Made by a program: the position numbers and the translations under genes. A stretch of DNA of 64,000 bases from an uncultured Opitutia bacterium (GTDB lineage: Bacteria > Verrucomicrobiota > Verrucomicrobiia > Opitutales > Opitutaceae), in the NCBI GenBank assembly GCA_903825285.1, contig CAIJZY010000006.1, positions 31,470 to 95,469 of the forward strand. The letters are read 5' to 3'. This document shows, in pieces, positions 8,073 to 16,070 of this stretch. Position 1 is the first letter of the stretch, and every line of letters starts with the position of its first letter. The notes beneath the pieces are model-generated. The model saw only the letters and a list, made by a program, of their open reading frames with translations. It ran no database searches and was not told the DNA's origin.

Positions 8073-9059
8073 TCAGTAGTGCTTCACGTACCCGTTGCGG
8101 CGGAGGCGCTCGAGCCAGCGCTCCTGGCTGACCTGCGCCATCTGCTGCACGAGGATGCGCTCGATCTGGTCGCGGACATCGTCGAGGGACTGGATGCCGG
8201 CGTACTTGCGGTCGTCCACGTGCAGGAGGAAGCAGCCCTCGGGCGTGAGCACGGGGGCGGTGGTCTCGCCCTTCTTGAGGGCAAAGAGGGGATCGCTGAA
8301 GGCGGGCTTCAGGTCGGAGCGCTTCTGCCAGCCCCAGTCGCCGCCCTTGGCGCGACGGGAGTCCTGGCTGAATTCCTTGGCGAGGTCGTCGAACTTCTCG
8401 CCGCCATTGAGGCGCGCGATCACGTTCTGGGCCTTGGCGAGGAGCTCGCTGTCATTCTCGCCGTTGCTGCGGGTGAACTGGATGAGGCGCAGGTGGACGC
8501 CGTCCTCCTGGTAGAACCGGTCCTTGTTCTCCTTGTAGAAGGTCTCGATCCGCACCGGGCTGACCAGGCTCGTGGACTTGCGCTGCTGGTTGCGCATGTA
8601 GCTGTAAATGACGTCCTCCTCCACCTCGCGGCGGTAATCCTGGAGCGTCGTGTTTCGCGAGCGCAGGTAGGCGAGGAACTTCGAGCGGTCATTGTCGAAC
8701 TGCTCGGCCTGGATGTCGGCGATGCGATTGTCGATGAAGCTGGCCGGGATGTGCTTTTTGTCGTCCTTCCGGAATTCCTTCACGATCAGCACGCGGTCGA
8801 TCAGCTGCTGGATGACGTCGTCCTGGAGCGACTCCAGCTTCTCGTTGAATTCCTTCTCGCTGCGCGCCTCGCGCTGCAGCTGCGGGATCAGGGGGGAAAT
8901 TTCCCGGCGGACGTCATCCACGGTGATCACCTTGTCCTCCGCGATCGCGGCGATGCCATTGGCAAAACGGAGGTTTAGGTTGTCCACCATCTCCGCGCGA
9001 CCCAGAGTCGCGAGGGCGGTGGCAATCAGGGCAAAGGCAAGGCGGCGGCCAGACATCAT
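8073..9059 (-). CDS. SurA-like periplasmic peptidyl-prolyl cis-trans isomerase
   Basis: A 328-residue exported protein with a signal peptide (residues 1-22, cleavage near LGRAE). A SurA N-terminal domain with the phrase NGIAAIAEDKVITVDDVRRE follows, then one PpiC/parvulin domain (residues ~190-290) with GGEKFDDLAKEFSQD and GGDWGW. SurA-type chaperones help outer-membrane proteins fold. It has one parvulin domain, where E. coli SurA has two. Its start overlaps the mfd stop (the mfd TGA covers 9056-9058), so the two are translationally coupled. Confidence 0.88.
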   Translation of the reverse strand: MMSGRRLAFALIATALATLGRAEMVDNLNLRFANGIAAIAEDKVITVDDVRREISPLIPQLQREARSEKEFNEKLESLQDDVIQQLIDRVLIVKEFRKDDKKHIPASFIDNRIADIQAEQFDNDRSKFLAYLRSRNTTLQDYRREVEEDVIYSYMRNQQRKSTSLVSPVRIETFYKENKDRFYQEDGVHLRLIQFTRSNGENDSELLAKAQNVIARLNGGEKFDDLAKEFSQDSRRAKGGDWGWQKRSDLKPAFSDPLFALKKGETTAPVLTPEGCFLLHVDDRKYAGIQSLDDVRDQIERILVQQMAQVSQERWLERLRRNGYVKHY

Positions 9060-12000
9060 GGATTGGGCAAATTATTCAGAAACGAGGCGATTTCCCGCAA
9101 CCGTAGAAGGGGCCGGGGGGCGGTCAACCTTGGAAACCGGGTGCCAACCTGCACCCAGTCATCGCGGCGACCGCTGGTCCGCAGGCACTTCAAGCGGCTG
9201 GACTCGGTTTCGACGGAACCTATCCCCTTTTGTTCCGCCCGAATACGGATTTCCGTGACCAGCAGGAGCGCCTTCACCTCGTCGCCAAACTTGCCAAAAC
9301 GGTCTCGCAGGTCCGATTCGATCTGCTTCAACACGCCCAACGTGTCGGCCAGGGCCAGTTTGCGATAGAAATCGATGCGCAGACGGGTTTCGCCGACGTA
9401 ATTGAGCGGAATCCTGGCCTGGATCATCGGAATCTCGGCACCGTTCGCCTCATCCTCGGCGTCCTTGAGGGCGGTGTAGCCGTCCTCATGACGACCCCGG
9501 GTGGGGTTGGAGGAGCGGCCGGAGCCTTCGCCGACGAACACAAAGTCGAGTTTTACATTGGCCCGGATGGCCGCGGCGGTCTTCTCGCCCTTGAGCCGGG
9601 CAACGGACTGGCGCAGGAGCTGGCAGTAAAGCTCGAAGCCGACACCGACAATGTGGCCGCTCTGCTCGGCGCCGAGGAGGTTGCCGGCACCGCGCAGTTC
9701 CAGGTCCCGCATCGCGATGCGGAAGCCGGCGCCGAGCTGGTTGTGCTGGCGCATGGCGGTGAGCCGCTGCCTTGCGACATCGAGCAGCCGGGTGTGGCGG
9801 TGGAGCAGGAGATAGGCGTAGGCCTGGTGCTTGAACCGGCCCACGCGGCCGCGGAGCTGGTACAGCTGCGACAGGCCGAAGCGGTCGGCGCCCTCGATGA
9901 TGATCGTGTTGCAGTTCGGGATATCGAGGCCGCTCTCGATGATGGTCGTGCACACCAGCACCTGGTAGCGGCCGGCAACGAACTCGGTCATGACCCGCTC
10001 CAGCTCGGCGGCCTCCATCTGGCCATGGCCCACGCCCACCGTGAGCGTCGGGAGCATCTCGCGGAGCCGCGCGGCGACGAGTTCGATGGTCTGGACGCGG
10101 TTGTGGAGGTAGAACACCTGGCCGCCGCGGCGGATCTCGTGGTGCACGGCATCCACCACGCTCTTCTCGTCGTAGGTCTTGACGATGGTCTGGATCGGAT
10201 GGCGGTTGGTCGGCGCCGTCTCGATCACGCTCAGGTCGCGCGCGCCGGTGAGCGCCATGTAGAGCGTCCGCGGGATCGGCGTGGCGCTCATCGAGAGCAC
10301 GTCCACCGTGGCGCGCATCGCCTTGAAGCGCTCCTTGTGCTTCACACCGAAGCGCTGCTCCTCGTCGATCACGACCAGCCCGAGGTCCCGGAACCTCACG
10401 TCGGCCTGGAGCAGGCGGTGCGTGCCGATGAGGATGTCGACGTGCCCCGCGGCGGCGGCGGTGAGGATCCGGGCCTGCTCGGCCCGCGTGCGAAACCGGC
10501 TGAGCATCTCGACCGCGACGGGGTAGCCGGCCATGCGCTCGCGGAAGGTGTTGAGATGCTGCTGGGCGAGCACGGTCGTCGGCACGAGCACGGCGACCTG
10601 CCGGCCGCCCTGCACGGCCTTGAAGGCGGCGCGGATCGCGACCTCGGTCTTGCCGAAGCCGACGTCGCCGCAGATCAGCCGGTCCATCGGCCGGGTGCGC
10701 TCCATGTCGGCCTTGGCCTCCTGGATCGCCCGGAGCTGGTCGCGCGTCTCGGTGAAGGGGAACGACGCCTCGAACTCCTTCTGCCAGGTCGTGTCCGCCG
10801 CGAACGCGTGGCCCGGCTGCGCCTCGCGCGCGGCGTGGATGCGCAGCAGCTCGGCGGCAAGGTCGATGGTGGCGCGCTCGGCGGCCTGCCGGGCCTTCTC
10901 CCACCGGCCGGAGCCGATGCGGCCGAGCTGCGGGCGCGTCTTGCTGAGGCCGACGTAGCGGCTGATGAGGTGCGACTCCTGCAGCGGCACGTGCAGGGTG
11001 ACGTGGTCGTCGAACTCCAGCGAGATGACCTCGCGCAGGCCCTGGGCGGTGTCGAGCTTGGTGAGCCCGCGGTAGAGCGCGATGCCGTGCTGCAGGTGCA
11101 CCACGAAGTCGCCCTCCACGAGCTCGGAAAAGTCGAGGAGCTGGTCGATCTGTGCGCGCTGGGCCAGCGCGCGCGGGTTGAGCACCGGCCGCCGCGCCCG
11201 CTGGCGGCCGAAGATTTCGGTCTCCGTGACGACCACCAGCCCGGCCGCGCCGGCGGGGAGGGTCGGCCAGGCCAGCGCGGGCTGGCCCGCGCCGAAGGTG
11301 ATGCGGAAACCCTCGTTCAGCGTGCCGCGGAGGAAGCGCGGTCGGATGACCTTGAGGGCGGAGTCCTCCGCCAGGATCTCCTGGATGCGCTGGGTCTCGC
11401 CCTCCTTGGCCGCCACGACGTCCACGGCGTAGCCTTCGCGGCGCCAGGCGGCGACCTGACGCAGGAACCGCTGCCGGGCCTCCTCCTCGACTTGCAGGCG
11501 CTCCTGGGCGACCAGGGCGTCCTCCGGATAACTGCGGTGATGGCTCAGGCTCTCGGTGTTCCAGGTGGCTTCCTCCGTGCCGCTCTCGAACAGTGCGCTG
11601 GCCTCGTCGAGATCGCCCACGCCGTGAAGCGCGGCGCAGCGCGCAAGCAGCGGCGCCAGGCCGTCGGCCCCCTCGCGGGTGAAGGCGCTGAACTCCTCGT
11701 CGAGGGCCGCCGGCTCCACGAAGGCCAGCTGCGTCGCCGTGGAAAGATAGTCGGCCAGCCCGGTCGCGGAGGCGGCGAGCTTCACTCGCGGCGAGGCGGA
11801 GAGCGTGATTTGCTCGACGCCAGCGCCCGAGCGCTGTGTCACGGGGTCGAACTCGCGGATCTCCTCAAGGACGTCGCCGAAGAAATCGAGCCGGTACGGC
11901 TGGTTCGCGGTGACCGGATAGACGTCAATGATCCCGCCGCGGATCGCATAGTGTCCGGGCGCCTCGCAGACGGCCTCGGAGTCGTAGTCGAGCTGGCGAA

Positions 12001-12448
12001 GCTGCTCCAGCAGGCCGGTGAAGGGCTGCGCCTGGCCGCGGCGGAGCGTGAGCTCGCGGGTGGAGAACTCCTCGAGCGCGGGCACGGGCTGCAGGAGCGC
12101 CGCGGGGGTGGTGACGACCAGGAGCGTGTCGGGCGCCGCGCCGAGCGCGCGCGTGGCGCGCAGGCGGGAGAGCACCGTCAGCCGGTCGCTCGACGCCGCG
12201 AACGCCTCGCGCATGTCGCGGCTGTCGGCCATGGACTCGGGAAACACCAGCGGGTGGAGGGGCCGCGGATTCCCGCCGGCCTGGTGGAAGAAGGCGGTGT
12301 CCTCGGCGAGGTGCTCGGCGGTCTTGAGGTCCTCGGCCACGATCAGCCAGACCGGCGCGGGATGCCGGCGCAGCAGCTCGGCAAGCACCGCGCCCCGGGC
12401 GGGCGGGCAGACGCCGGTGAGCTTGGAACGCGGGAGGACGGGAGGCAT
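9056..12448 (-). CDS. mfd: Transcription-repair coupling factor Mfd
   Basis: A 1130-residue ATP-dependent translocase that removes stalled RNA polymerase and recruits UvrA. Domain order is as in E. coli Mfd: an N-terminal UvrB-like region (EYxxRGGIIDVYP-type phrase YAIRGGIIDVYPV), an RNAP-interacting domain (GDFVVHLQHGIALYRGL), then RecG-like helicase motifs. Walker A is ICGDVGFGKTEVA, the DEEQ box is VIDEEQRFGVKHKE, and motif III is SATPIPRTLYMAL. A C-terminal TRCF domain follows. ATG at 12448 (MPPVLPRSKLTG) is chosen over the longer open frame, which is repeat-poor but non-conserved. It lies 70 nt after rnc on the same strand and is coupled to the surA-like gene. Confidence 0.97.
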   Translation of the reverse strand: MPPVLPRSKLTGVCPPARGAVLAELLRRHPAPVWLIVAEDLKTAEHLAEDTAFFHQAGGNPRPLHPLVFPESMADSRDMREAFAASSDRLTVLSRLRATRALGAAPDTLLVVTTPAALLQPVPALEEFSTRELTLRRGQAQPFTGLLEQLRQLDYDSEAVCEAPGHYAIRGGIIDVYPVTANQPYRLDFFGDVLEEIREFDPVTQRSGAGVEQITLSASPRVKLAASATGLADYLSTATQLAFVEPAALDEEFSAFTREGADGLAPLLARCAALHGVGDLDEASALFESGTEEATWNTESLSHHRSYPEDALVAQERLQVEEEARQRFLRQVAAWRREGYAVDVVAAKEGETQRIQEILAEDSALKVIRPRFLRGTLNEGFRITFGAGQPALAWPTLPAGAAGLVVVTETEIFGRQRARRPVLNPRALAQRAQIDQLLDFSELVEGDFVVHLQHGIALYRGLTKLDTAQGLREVISLEFDDHVTLHVPLQESHLISRYVGLSKTRPQLGRIGSGRWEKARQAAERATIDLAAELLRIHAAREAQPGHAFAADTTWQKEFEASFPFTETRDQLRAIQEAKADMERTRPMDRLICGDVGFGKTEVAIRAAFKAVQGGRQVAVLVPTTVLAQQHLNTFRERMAGYPVAVEMLSRFRTRAEQARILTAAAAGHVDILIGTHRLLQADVRFRDLGLVVIDEEQRFGVKHKERFKAMRATVDVLSMSATPIPRTLYMALTGARDLSVIETAPTNRHPIQTIVKTYDEKSVVDAVHHEIRRGGQVFYLHNRVQTIELVAARLREMLPTLTVGVGHGQMEAAELERVMTEFVAGRYQVLVCTTIIESGLDIPNCNTIIIEGADRFGLSQLYQLRGRVGRFKHQAYAYLLLHRHTRLLDVARQRLTAMRQHNQLGAGFRIAMRDLELRGAGNLLGAEQSGHIVGVGFELYCQLLRQSVARLKGEKTAAAIRANVKLDFVFVGEGSGRSSNPTRGRHEDGYTALKDAEDEANGAEIPMIQARIPLNYVGETRLRIDFYRKLALADTLGVLKQIESDLRDRFGKFGDEVKALLLVTEIRIRAEQKGIGSVETESSRLKCLRTSGRRDDWVQVGTRFPRLTAPRPLLRLREIASFLNNLPNP

Positions 12449-12518
12449 GGACGGGACGGAGGCCAACGGAAGCGCGGAAACCAGCGGAGGCCAAGGCGCA
12501 ATGCGGCGCCTGCCGCGG

Positions 12519-13214
12519 TCACGCCCCGGACTTGAGCGTCGCCAGCGCCGCGAGCGCCGCGGCCTCCTCGGCAAGTTTCTTTGAGGTGCCCCGGCCGGTG
12601 CCCAGCGGGCGGTCCAGCAGGCGCACGGTGACCTGGTAGGCTCGGGCGTGGTCGGCACCCTCGACCCGCGTCACTTCGTAGTGAAGCGCGTCGTTGCCGT
12701 GCCGGGGCTGCACCAGCTCCTGCAGCCGCCCCTTCGGGTTGTCGGCAGCCTGGCGGGCGAGCCGGTCCGGCAGTGGCCCGTAGAGGGCGAGGATGACGCG
12801 GCGGGTCGTGGCCAGGTCGCTGTCGAGATAGAGCGCGCCGAACACGGCCTCGAGCGCGTCCTCGAGCGCCGAGGCGCGCGTGCGCCCGCCGCCCGCCTCC
12901 TCGCTGGCACCGAGCCGCAGGCACGACTCAAGCCCGAGCTCACGGGCCAGTTCGACCAGGAATGTCCCCTTGGTGAGTGAGGCACGACGGCGCGTGAGCA
13001 CGCCCTCGCGGTCGTCGGGATAGAGCTGGAACAGGGCCTCCGTGAGCACGAGCTGCAGCACGGCGTCGCCGAGAAATTCCAGGCGCTGGTTGCTCGCGGG
13101 CTCACCCGGGTGGTCCTGCAGCCAGGACGGGTGCGTGACGGCCGTCTCGAGGAGGGCCGGGTCGCGGAAAGGGTGGGCGAGCCGCTGCTGAAGCTGGACG
13201 AGATCGGGGCTCAT
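12519..13214 (-). CDS. rnc: Ribonuclease III
   Basis: A 231-residue double-strand-specific endonuclease for rRNA and mRNA maturation. The RNase III signature NQRLEFLGDAVLQLVL is at residues ~40-55. The second catalytic acidic cluster DALEAVFGALYLD is near 115-128. A C-terminal double-stranded-RNA-binding domain starts at NPKGRLQELVQ and ends TSKKLAEEAAALAALATL. ATG at 13214 overlaps the permease stop (TGA 13211-13213 on the complement), so it is coupled to the ABC permease gene. The longer open frame reaching 14168 is read-through into antisense sequence. Confidence 0.96.
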   Translation of the reverse strand: MSPDLVQLQQRLAHPFRDPALLETAVTHPSWLQDHPGEPASNQRLEFLGDAVLQLVLTEALFQLYPDDREGVLTRRRASLTKGTFLVELARELGLESCLRLGASEEAGGGRTRASALEDALEAVFGALYLDSDLATTRRVILALYGPLPDRLARQAADNPKGRLQELVQPRHGNDALHYEVTRVEGADHARAYQVTVRLLDRPLGTGRGTSKKLAEEAAALAALATLKSGA

Positions 13215-13999
13215 GAGCTGGCGCTGTTGTAGCGACGAAGACCGAGGTGGAAGACGACGAGGGCGGCACTGAACCAGAGGGCCGCGGCGCCGACCAGCGC
13301 GAGCGCCCAGATCGGCTGAAAGCCGTGCAGGATGGTCTGGGCCGGGGCGTTGCTGACCACCACCACCGGCAGCAGCCACACGAAGGCGAGGCTGGCGAGA
13401 CCGCGGAAGGCCTCGCGGGGCAGCCGCGAGAATTCCGTCAGCGTGAAATAGATGCCCTCGACGCCCTGCGCGCTCGTGATCCAGAAGGCGAGGGAGACCG
13501 AGATCACCAGCATGCTGTAGTGGATGACGAGGCCGCAGAGGATCATCAGCGCGTAGAGCACGAGGTCCAGGGCCGAGGGGTGCAGGCCAAGCTTGTGCGC
13601 GGCGTAGGCGACCACGCCCATCGCGACGAAGGAGTTCACCAGCCCGTCGGGGTCCAGCTTCCGCGTCGTGGCCATGAACAGGATGTTGCCGGGCTGGGCC
13701 AGGAAGAAGTCGAAGTAGCCGCTGCGGATGTTGCGGCCCATCTCGAAGATGCTGCTCCAGAAGAAACCCATGAGGAACCGCTGCACGAGCAGCGAGGTGC
13801 CCACGAGCAGCAGCATCTCGTACATGCTCCAGCCCGCGATGGATTTGGTCTGCGTGTAGATCACCCCGATCATCAGCAGGTTCACGCTCATCCAGAACAG
13901 CTCGACCATCGCCCAGAGGAAGAAGTCGAAGCGGAACATCATCGTCCGCACGATCGAGTAGCGCGCGCTGGCGAGCCAGATCTGGAGGTAGCGGGTCAT
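13211..13999 (-). CDS. ABC-2 type transporter permease (second of pair)
   Basis: A 262-residue protein with six predicted membrane helices. The pattern (RFDFFLWAMVELFWM, NIRSGYFDFFLAQP, VEGIYFTLTEFSRLP) is that of the ABC-2 family permeases resembling DUF990. These come in pairs and usually export a hydrophobic substrate with an ATPase encoded beside them. No ATP-binding gene is present nearby; the upstream neighbour is the other permease and then ParA. The start is ATG 13999 (MTRYLQIW), at the edge of a repeat. It overlaps rnc by 4 nt. Confidence 0.82.
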   Translation of the reverse strand: MTRYLQIWLASARYSIVRTMMFRFDFFLWAMVELFWMSVNLLMIGVIYTQTKSIAGWSMYEMLLLVGTSLLVQRFLMGFFWSSIFEMGRNIRSGYFDFFLAQPGNILFMATTRKLDPDGLVNSFVAMGVVAYAAHKLGLHPSALDLVLYALMILCGLVIHYSMLVISVSLAFWITSAQGVEGIYFTLTEFSRLPREAFRGLASLAFVWLLPVVVVSNAPAQTILHGFQPIWALALVGAAALWFSAALVVFHLGLRRYNSASS

Positions 14000-14010
14000 G
14001 CGAGGGCGGA

Positions 14011-14178
14011 AGTAGCGAGTAGCGGGTAGCGGGTAGTGAGTAGTGAGTAGCAGGATGCGGATGGCGAGTCGTGGGTAGTTGGCAGGGAAAGCAGGAATTC
14101 GCGAGCGGAAGAACGGTGCCGTGGAAAGATCGAAATCTTGGTTGGGATGCTCGCTGCACGCGACCCACGACTCGCTAC
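14011..14178. repeat. 7-mer tandem array and palindrome, GTAGYGR family
   Basis: Six exact-length 7-mers run head to tail at 14012-14053: GTAGCGA, GTAGCGG, GTAGCGG, GTAGTGA, GTAGTGA, GTAGCAG. A 13-nt GCGAGTCGTGGGT at 14064-14076 is repeated in perfect inverted form at 14163-14175. The whole fills the 185-nt spacer between the two ABC permease genes. No promoter or gene is seen within it. Confidence 0.75.
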
Positions 14179-14184
14179 GGCCGC

Positions 14185-14985
14185 TCAGCCTCCGACCGCG
14201 GTGTGGCGGCGCAGGCCGCGGGTCCAGAGCACCTGGTTGACGGTGAGGAGGGTCACCACCCAGAACAGCTGGATGACGAGTCCCTGGGCGATCGCGCCGG
14301 ACGCGGAGATGCGGCCGGTGAAGATCGCGACGGGAAAATACGTCTGATAGTAGAAGGGCAGGAACTGGGCGACGCGGAAGACGCCGGCCGGGAGCAGGTC
14401 GAGCGGGAACATCTGGCCGCCGAGGATGGATTCCACCGCCATCGAGAGGATGACGAAGCCCTGGATCTCCAGGAACCAGAACGTCAGCATGCCGAAGCAG
14501 TAGGCGATGCTGAACTGGATCAGCGCCGACTGCGCCATGGCGACGAGGCCGAGCGGGATGCGCCACATCTCGGTCGGCAGCGTGAGGTAATCCCGCAGCA
14601 GCGGGATCGTGATGGCCAGCGGAATGAGGATCAGCAGGCCGGTGACGAGCCGCGCGGCGATGAAGATGCTGAACCGGTAGAGGAAATAATTGATCGGCTT
14701 CAGGAGGAACTGGTTGATCAGCCCGTTCCGGATTTCCTCGCTGATCTGGTAGTCCTCGTTGAACGCGCCGACGAAGAACTGCATGACCAGCATCACGAGG
14801 AAGTACGTGAGGGTCTGCGCGAAGCTGAACCCGCCGATGCTGTGGTTCCCGGTATAGGCGGCGCCCCAGAGGATGAAGACCACCGTGAGGTGAAACATCG
14901 AGAAGAACCCCCGCACGGCGAAATTCCAGCGGTAGACCAGGTTGCTCTGCAGCCCGAGGAGAAAGGCGTGGAAGTATTTGTTCAC
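14185..14985 (-). CDS. ABC-2 type transporter permease (first of pair)
   Basis: A 266-residue integral membrane protein with about six helices. It is homologous in layout to the gene after it: an N-terminal amphipathic start (MNKYFHAFLLGLQSNLVYRW), the EEIRNGLINQFLLKPINY loop after helix 2, and the Gly-Gly loop ILGGQMFPLDLLP before the last helices. Paired ABC-2 permeases of this kind normally need an ATPase that is not in this cluster. Downstream on the same strand come the second permease, rnc, mfd and a surA-like gene. Confidence 0.82.
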   Translation of the reverse strand: MNKYFHAFLLGLQSNLVYRWNFAVRGFFSMFHLTVVFILWGAAYTGNHSIGGFSFAQTLTYFLVMLVMQFFVGAFNEDYQISEEIRNGLINQFLLKPINYFLYRFSIFIAARLVTGLLILIPLAITIPLLRDYLTLPTEMWRIPLGLVAMAQSALIQFSIAYCFGMLTFWFLEIQGFVILSMAVESILGGQMFPLDLLPAGVFRVAQFLPFYYQTYFPVAIFTGRISASGAIAQGLVIQLFWVVTLLTVNQVLWTRGLRRHTAVGG

Positions 14986-15000
14986 TGCAGAAGGAAGCGA

Positions 15001-15066
15001 GGAGCGGGTGGCGGGTAGGTTCCCGATCGTGCGCTGGCGTGAGGCGCGCTACGCGCTACGCGCTGC
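15001..15066. repeat. Short GTAGCG-word inverted repeat
   Basis: GAGCGGGTGGCGGGTAGG on the left faces CGCGCTACGCGCTACGCGCT on the right; the latter reads AGCGCGTAGCGCGTAGCG on the other strand. It uses the same GTAGCG word as the array at 14011-14178, so the first permease gene is flanked by copies on both sides. The last codons of parA (stop at 15056) run into it. Confidence 0.45.
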
Positions 15067-15844
15067 TTTGCAGCCCGAAGCGCTCGATGACTTCCTTCGC
15101 CAGGTTCCGGTATGCCAGCGCGCCGGGCCCGTGGGGATCGTAGGCGAAGATGGGCTTGCCGAAGCTGGGGGCCTCGCTGAGCCGCACGGTGCGGGGGATG
15201 ACGGTGTTGAAGATCTTCTCGGGCAGGTGCTGCCGGACCTCGTCGACGACTTGCTTGGCGAGGTTGGTGCGGCCGTCGAACATGGTCATGACAATGCCGC
15301 CGAGGTTGAGGCCGTCGTTTACGTGGGCCGACTTGAGCCGGTCCACGTTGCGCAGGATCTGGCCGAGGCCCTCGAGGGCCATGTACTCGCACTGGAGGGT
15401 GATCAGGAGCTGGTCGGCCGCGGCGAGGCTGTTCATCGACAGCATGCCGAGGGCCGGCGGGCAGTCGATGATGATGGCGCGGTAGCCGTTGGAGGCGCGC
15501 AGCGGCTCGAGCACGGCGCGCAGCTTCATCAGGTAGTTCTCCATCTGCGCGAGCTCGATCTCGGCGGCGGCGAGGTCCTCCTCGCTCGGGATGAGGGCGA
15601 GGTGCTCGTAGGCGGTCGGCGTGATCATCTCGATGGCCGAGCCCTCGCCGTGGAGCGGGCCGTAGAGGCTGCGGCCCGCCTGCTTCTCGATGCCGATCGC
15701 GCTGGTCGCGTTGGCCTGGGGGTCAAGGTCGATCAGGAGCGTGTGGATCTTCTTCTCGGCCAGCGCGGCGGCGAGGTTGACCGCCGTGGTGGTCTTGCCG
15801 ACGCCGCCCTTCTGGTTGGCGATGGTGAAAACGGTGGTGCCCAT
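15056..15844 (-). CDS. parA: ParA/Soj-type chromosome partitioning ATPase
   Basis: A 262-residue Walker-type ATPase. The deviant Walker A KGGVGKTTT is at residues 12-20, with the extra Soj lysine at position 12. IDLDPQANAT and IIIDCPPALGMLS are the other nucleotide-site blocks, and GGIVMTMFDGRTNLAKQV is typical of chromosomal ParA. ParA moves the origin region together with ParB-parS. No parB follows; the next genes are ABC permeases, so its partner must be elsewhere. ATG at 15844 is chosen because the sequence upstream lacks conservation. The C-terminus runs into repeat DNA. Confidence 0.9.
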   Translation of the reverse strand: MGTTVFTIANQKGGVGKTTTAVNLAAALAEKKIHTLLIDLDPQANATSAIGIEKQAGRSLYGPLHGEGSAIEMITPTAYEHLALIPSEEDLAAAEIELAQMENYLMKLRAVLEPLRASNGYRAIIIDCPPALGMLSMNSLAAADQLLITLQCEYMALEGLGQILRNVDRLKSAHVNDGLNLGGIVMTMFDGRTNLAKQVVDEVRQHLPEKIFNTVIPRTVRLSEAPSFGKPIFAYDPHGPGALAYRNLAKEVIERFGLQSSA

Positions 15845-15950
15845 GAGTCCCGCCGAGTAAGGGCGAAACGCCCGGCGCCGCAAGCGTCGCGTTGGCCTGC
15901 CGGGCGCGCGACGGGGCGGGAAAGGCGACGCCGGCCAGGCTCCAGACGAA

Positions 15951-16061
15951 CGCCAAACCTTCAACGCCGCACGCCCAACGTCGAAGTACTTTCTAGCGCG
16001 CGGCGACGCCGCGCACGGGAATTACTTCGATGCTGGGCGTGGGACGTTCGGCGTTGGGAGT
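15951..16061. repeat. Word-repeat palindrome, CAACGCCGAACG family with central hairpin
   Basis: The left side (15951-15990) has CAACGCCGCACGCCCAACG then TCGAAGTA. The right side (16020-16061), reverse-complemented, has CCCAACGCCGAACGTCCCACG and the same TCGAAGTA. A perfect GC hairpin (GCGCGGC, loop GAC, GCCGCGC; 15998-16014) sits in the centre. The element lies between parA and the ferritin-like gene and could fold into one long stem in RNA. Confidence 0.7.
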
Positions 16062-16070
16062 ACGTCCGGC

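Noticed and set aside
9230..12535. 1101-codon open frame on the plus strand opposite mfd
   Set aside because: It is the antisense shadow of mfd in GC-rich DNA: low-complexity Ala/Glu/Gly/Arg composition and no recognisable domain.
14011..14053. CRISPR-like repeat array
   Set aside because: The units are 7 nt with no spacers, and there are no cas genes. It is a simple tandem word array that belongs to the palindromic repeats.
12519..14168. Apparent 549-residue fusion ending in RNase III
   Set aside because: The upstream part is an out-of-frame shadow of the ABC permease and repeat region. RNase III starts at ATG 13214 with a normal family length.
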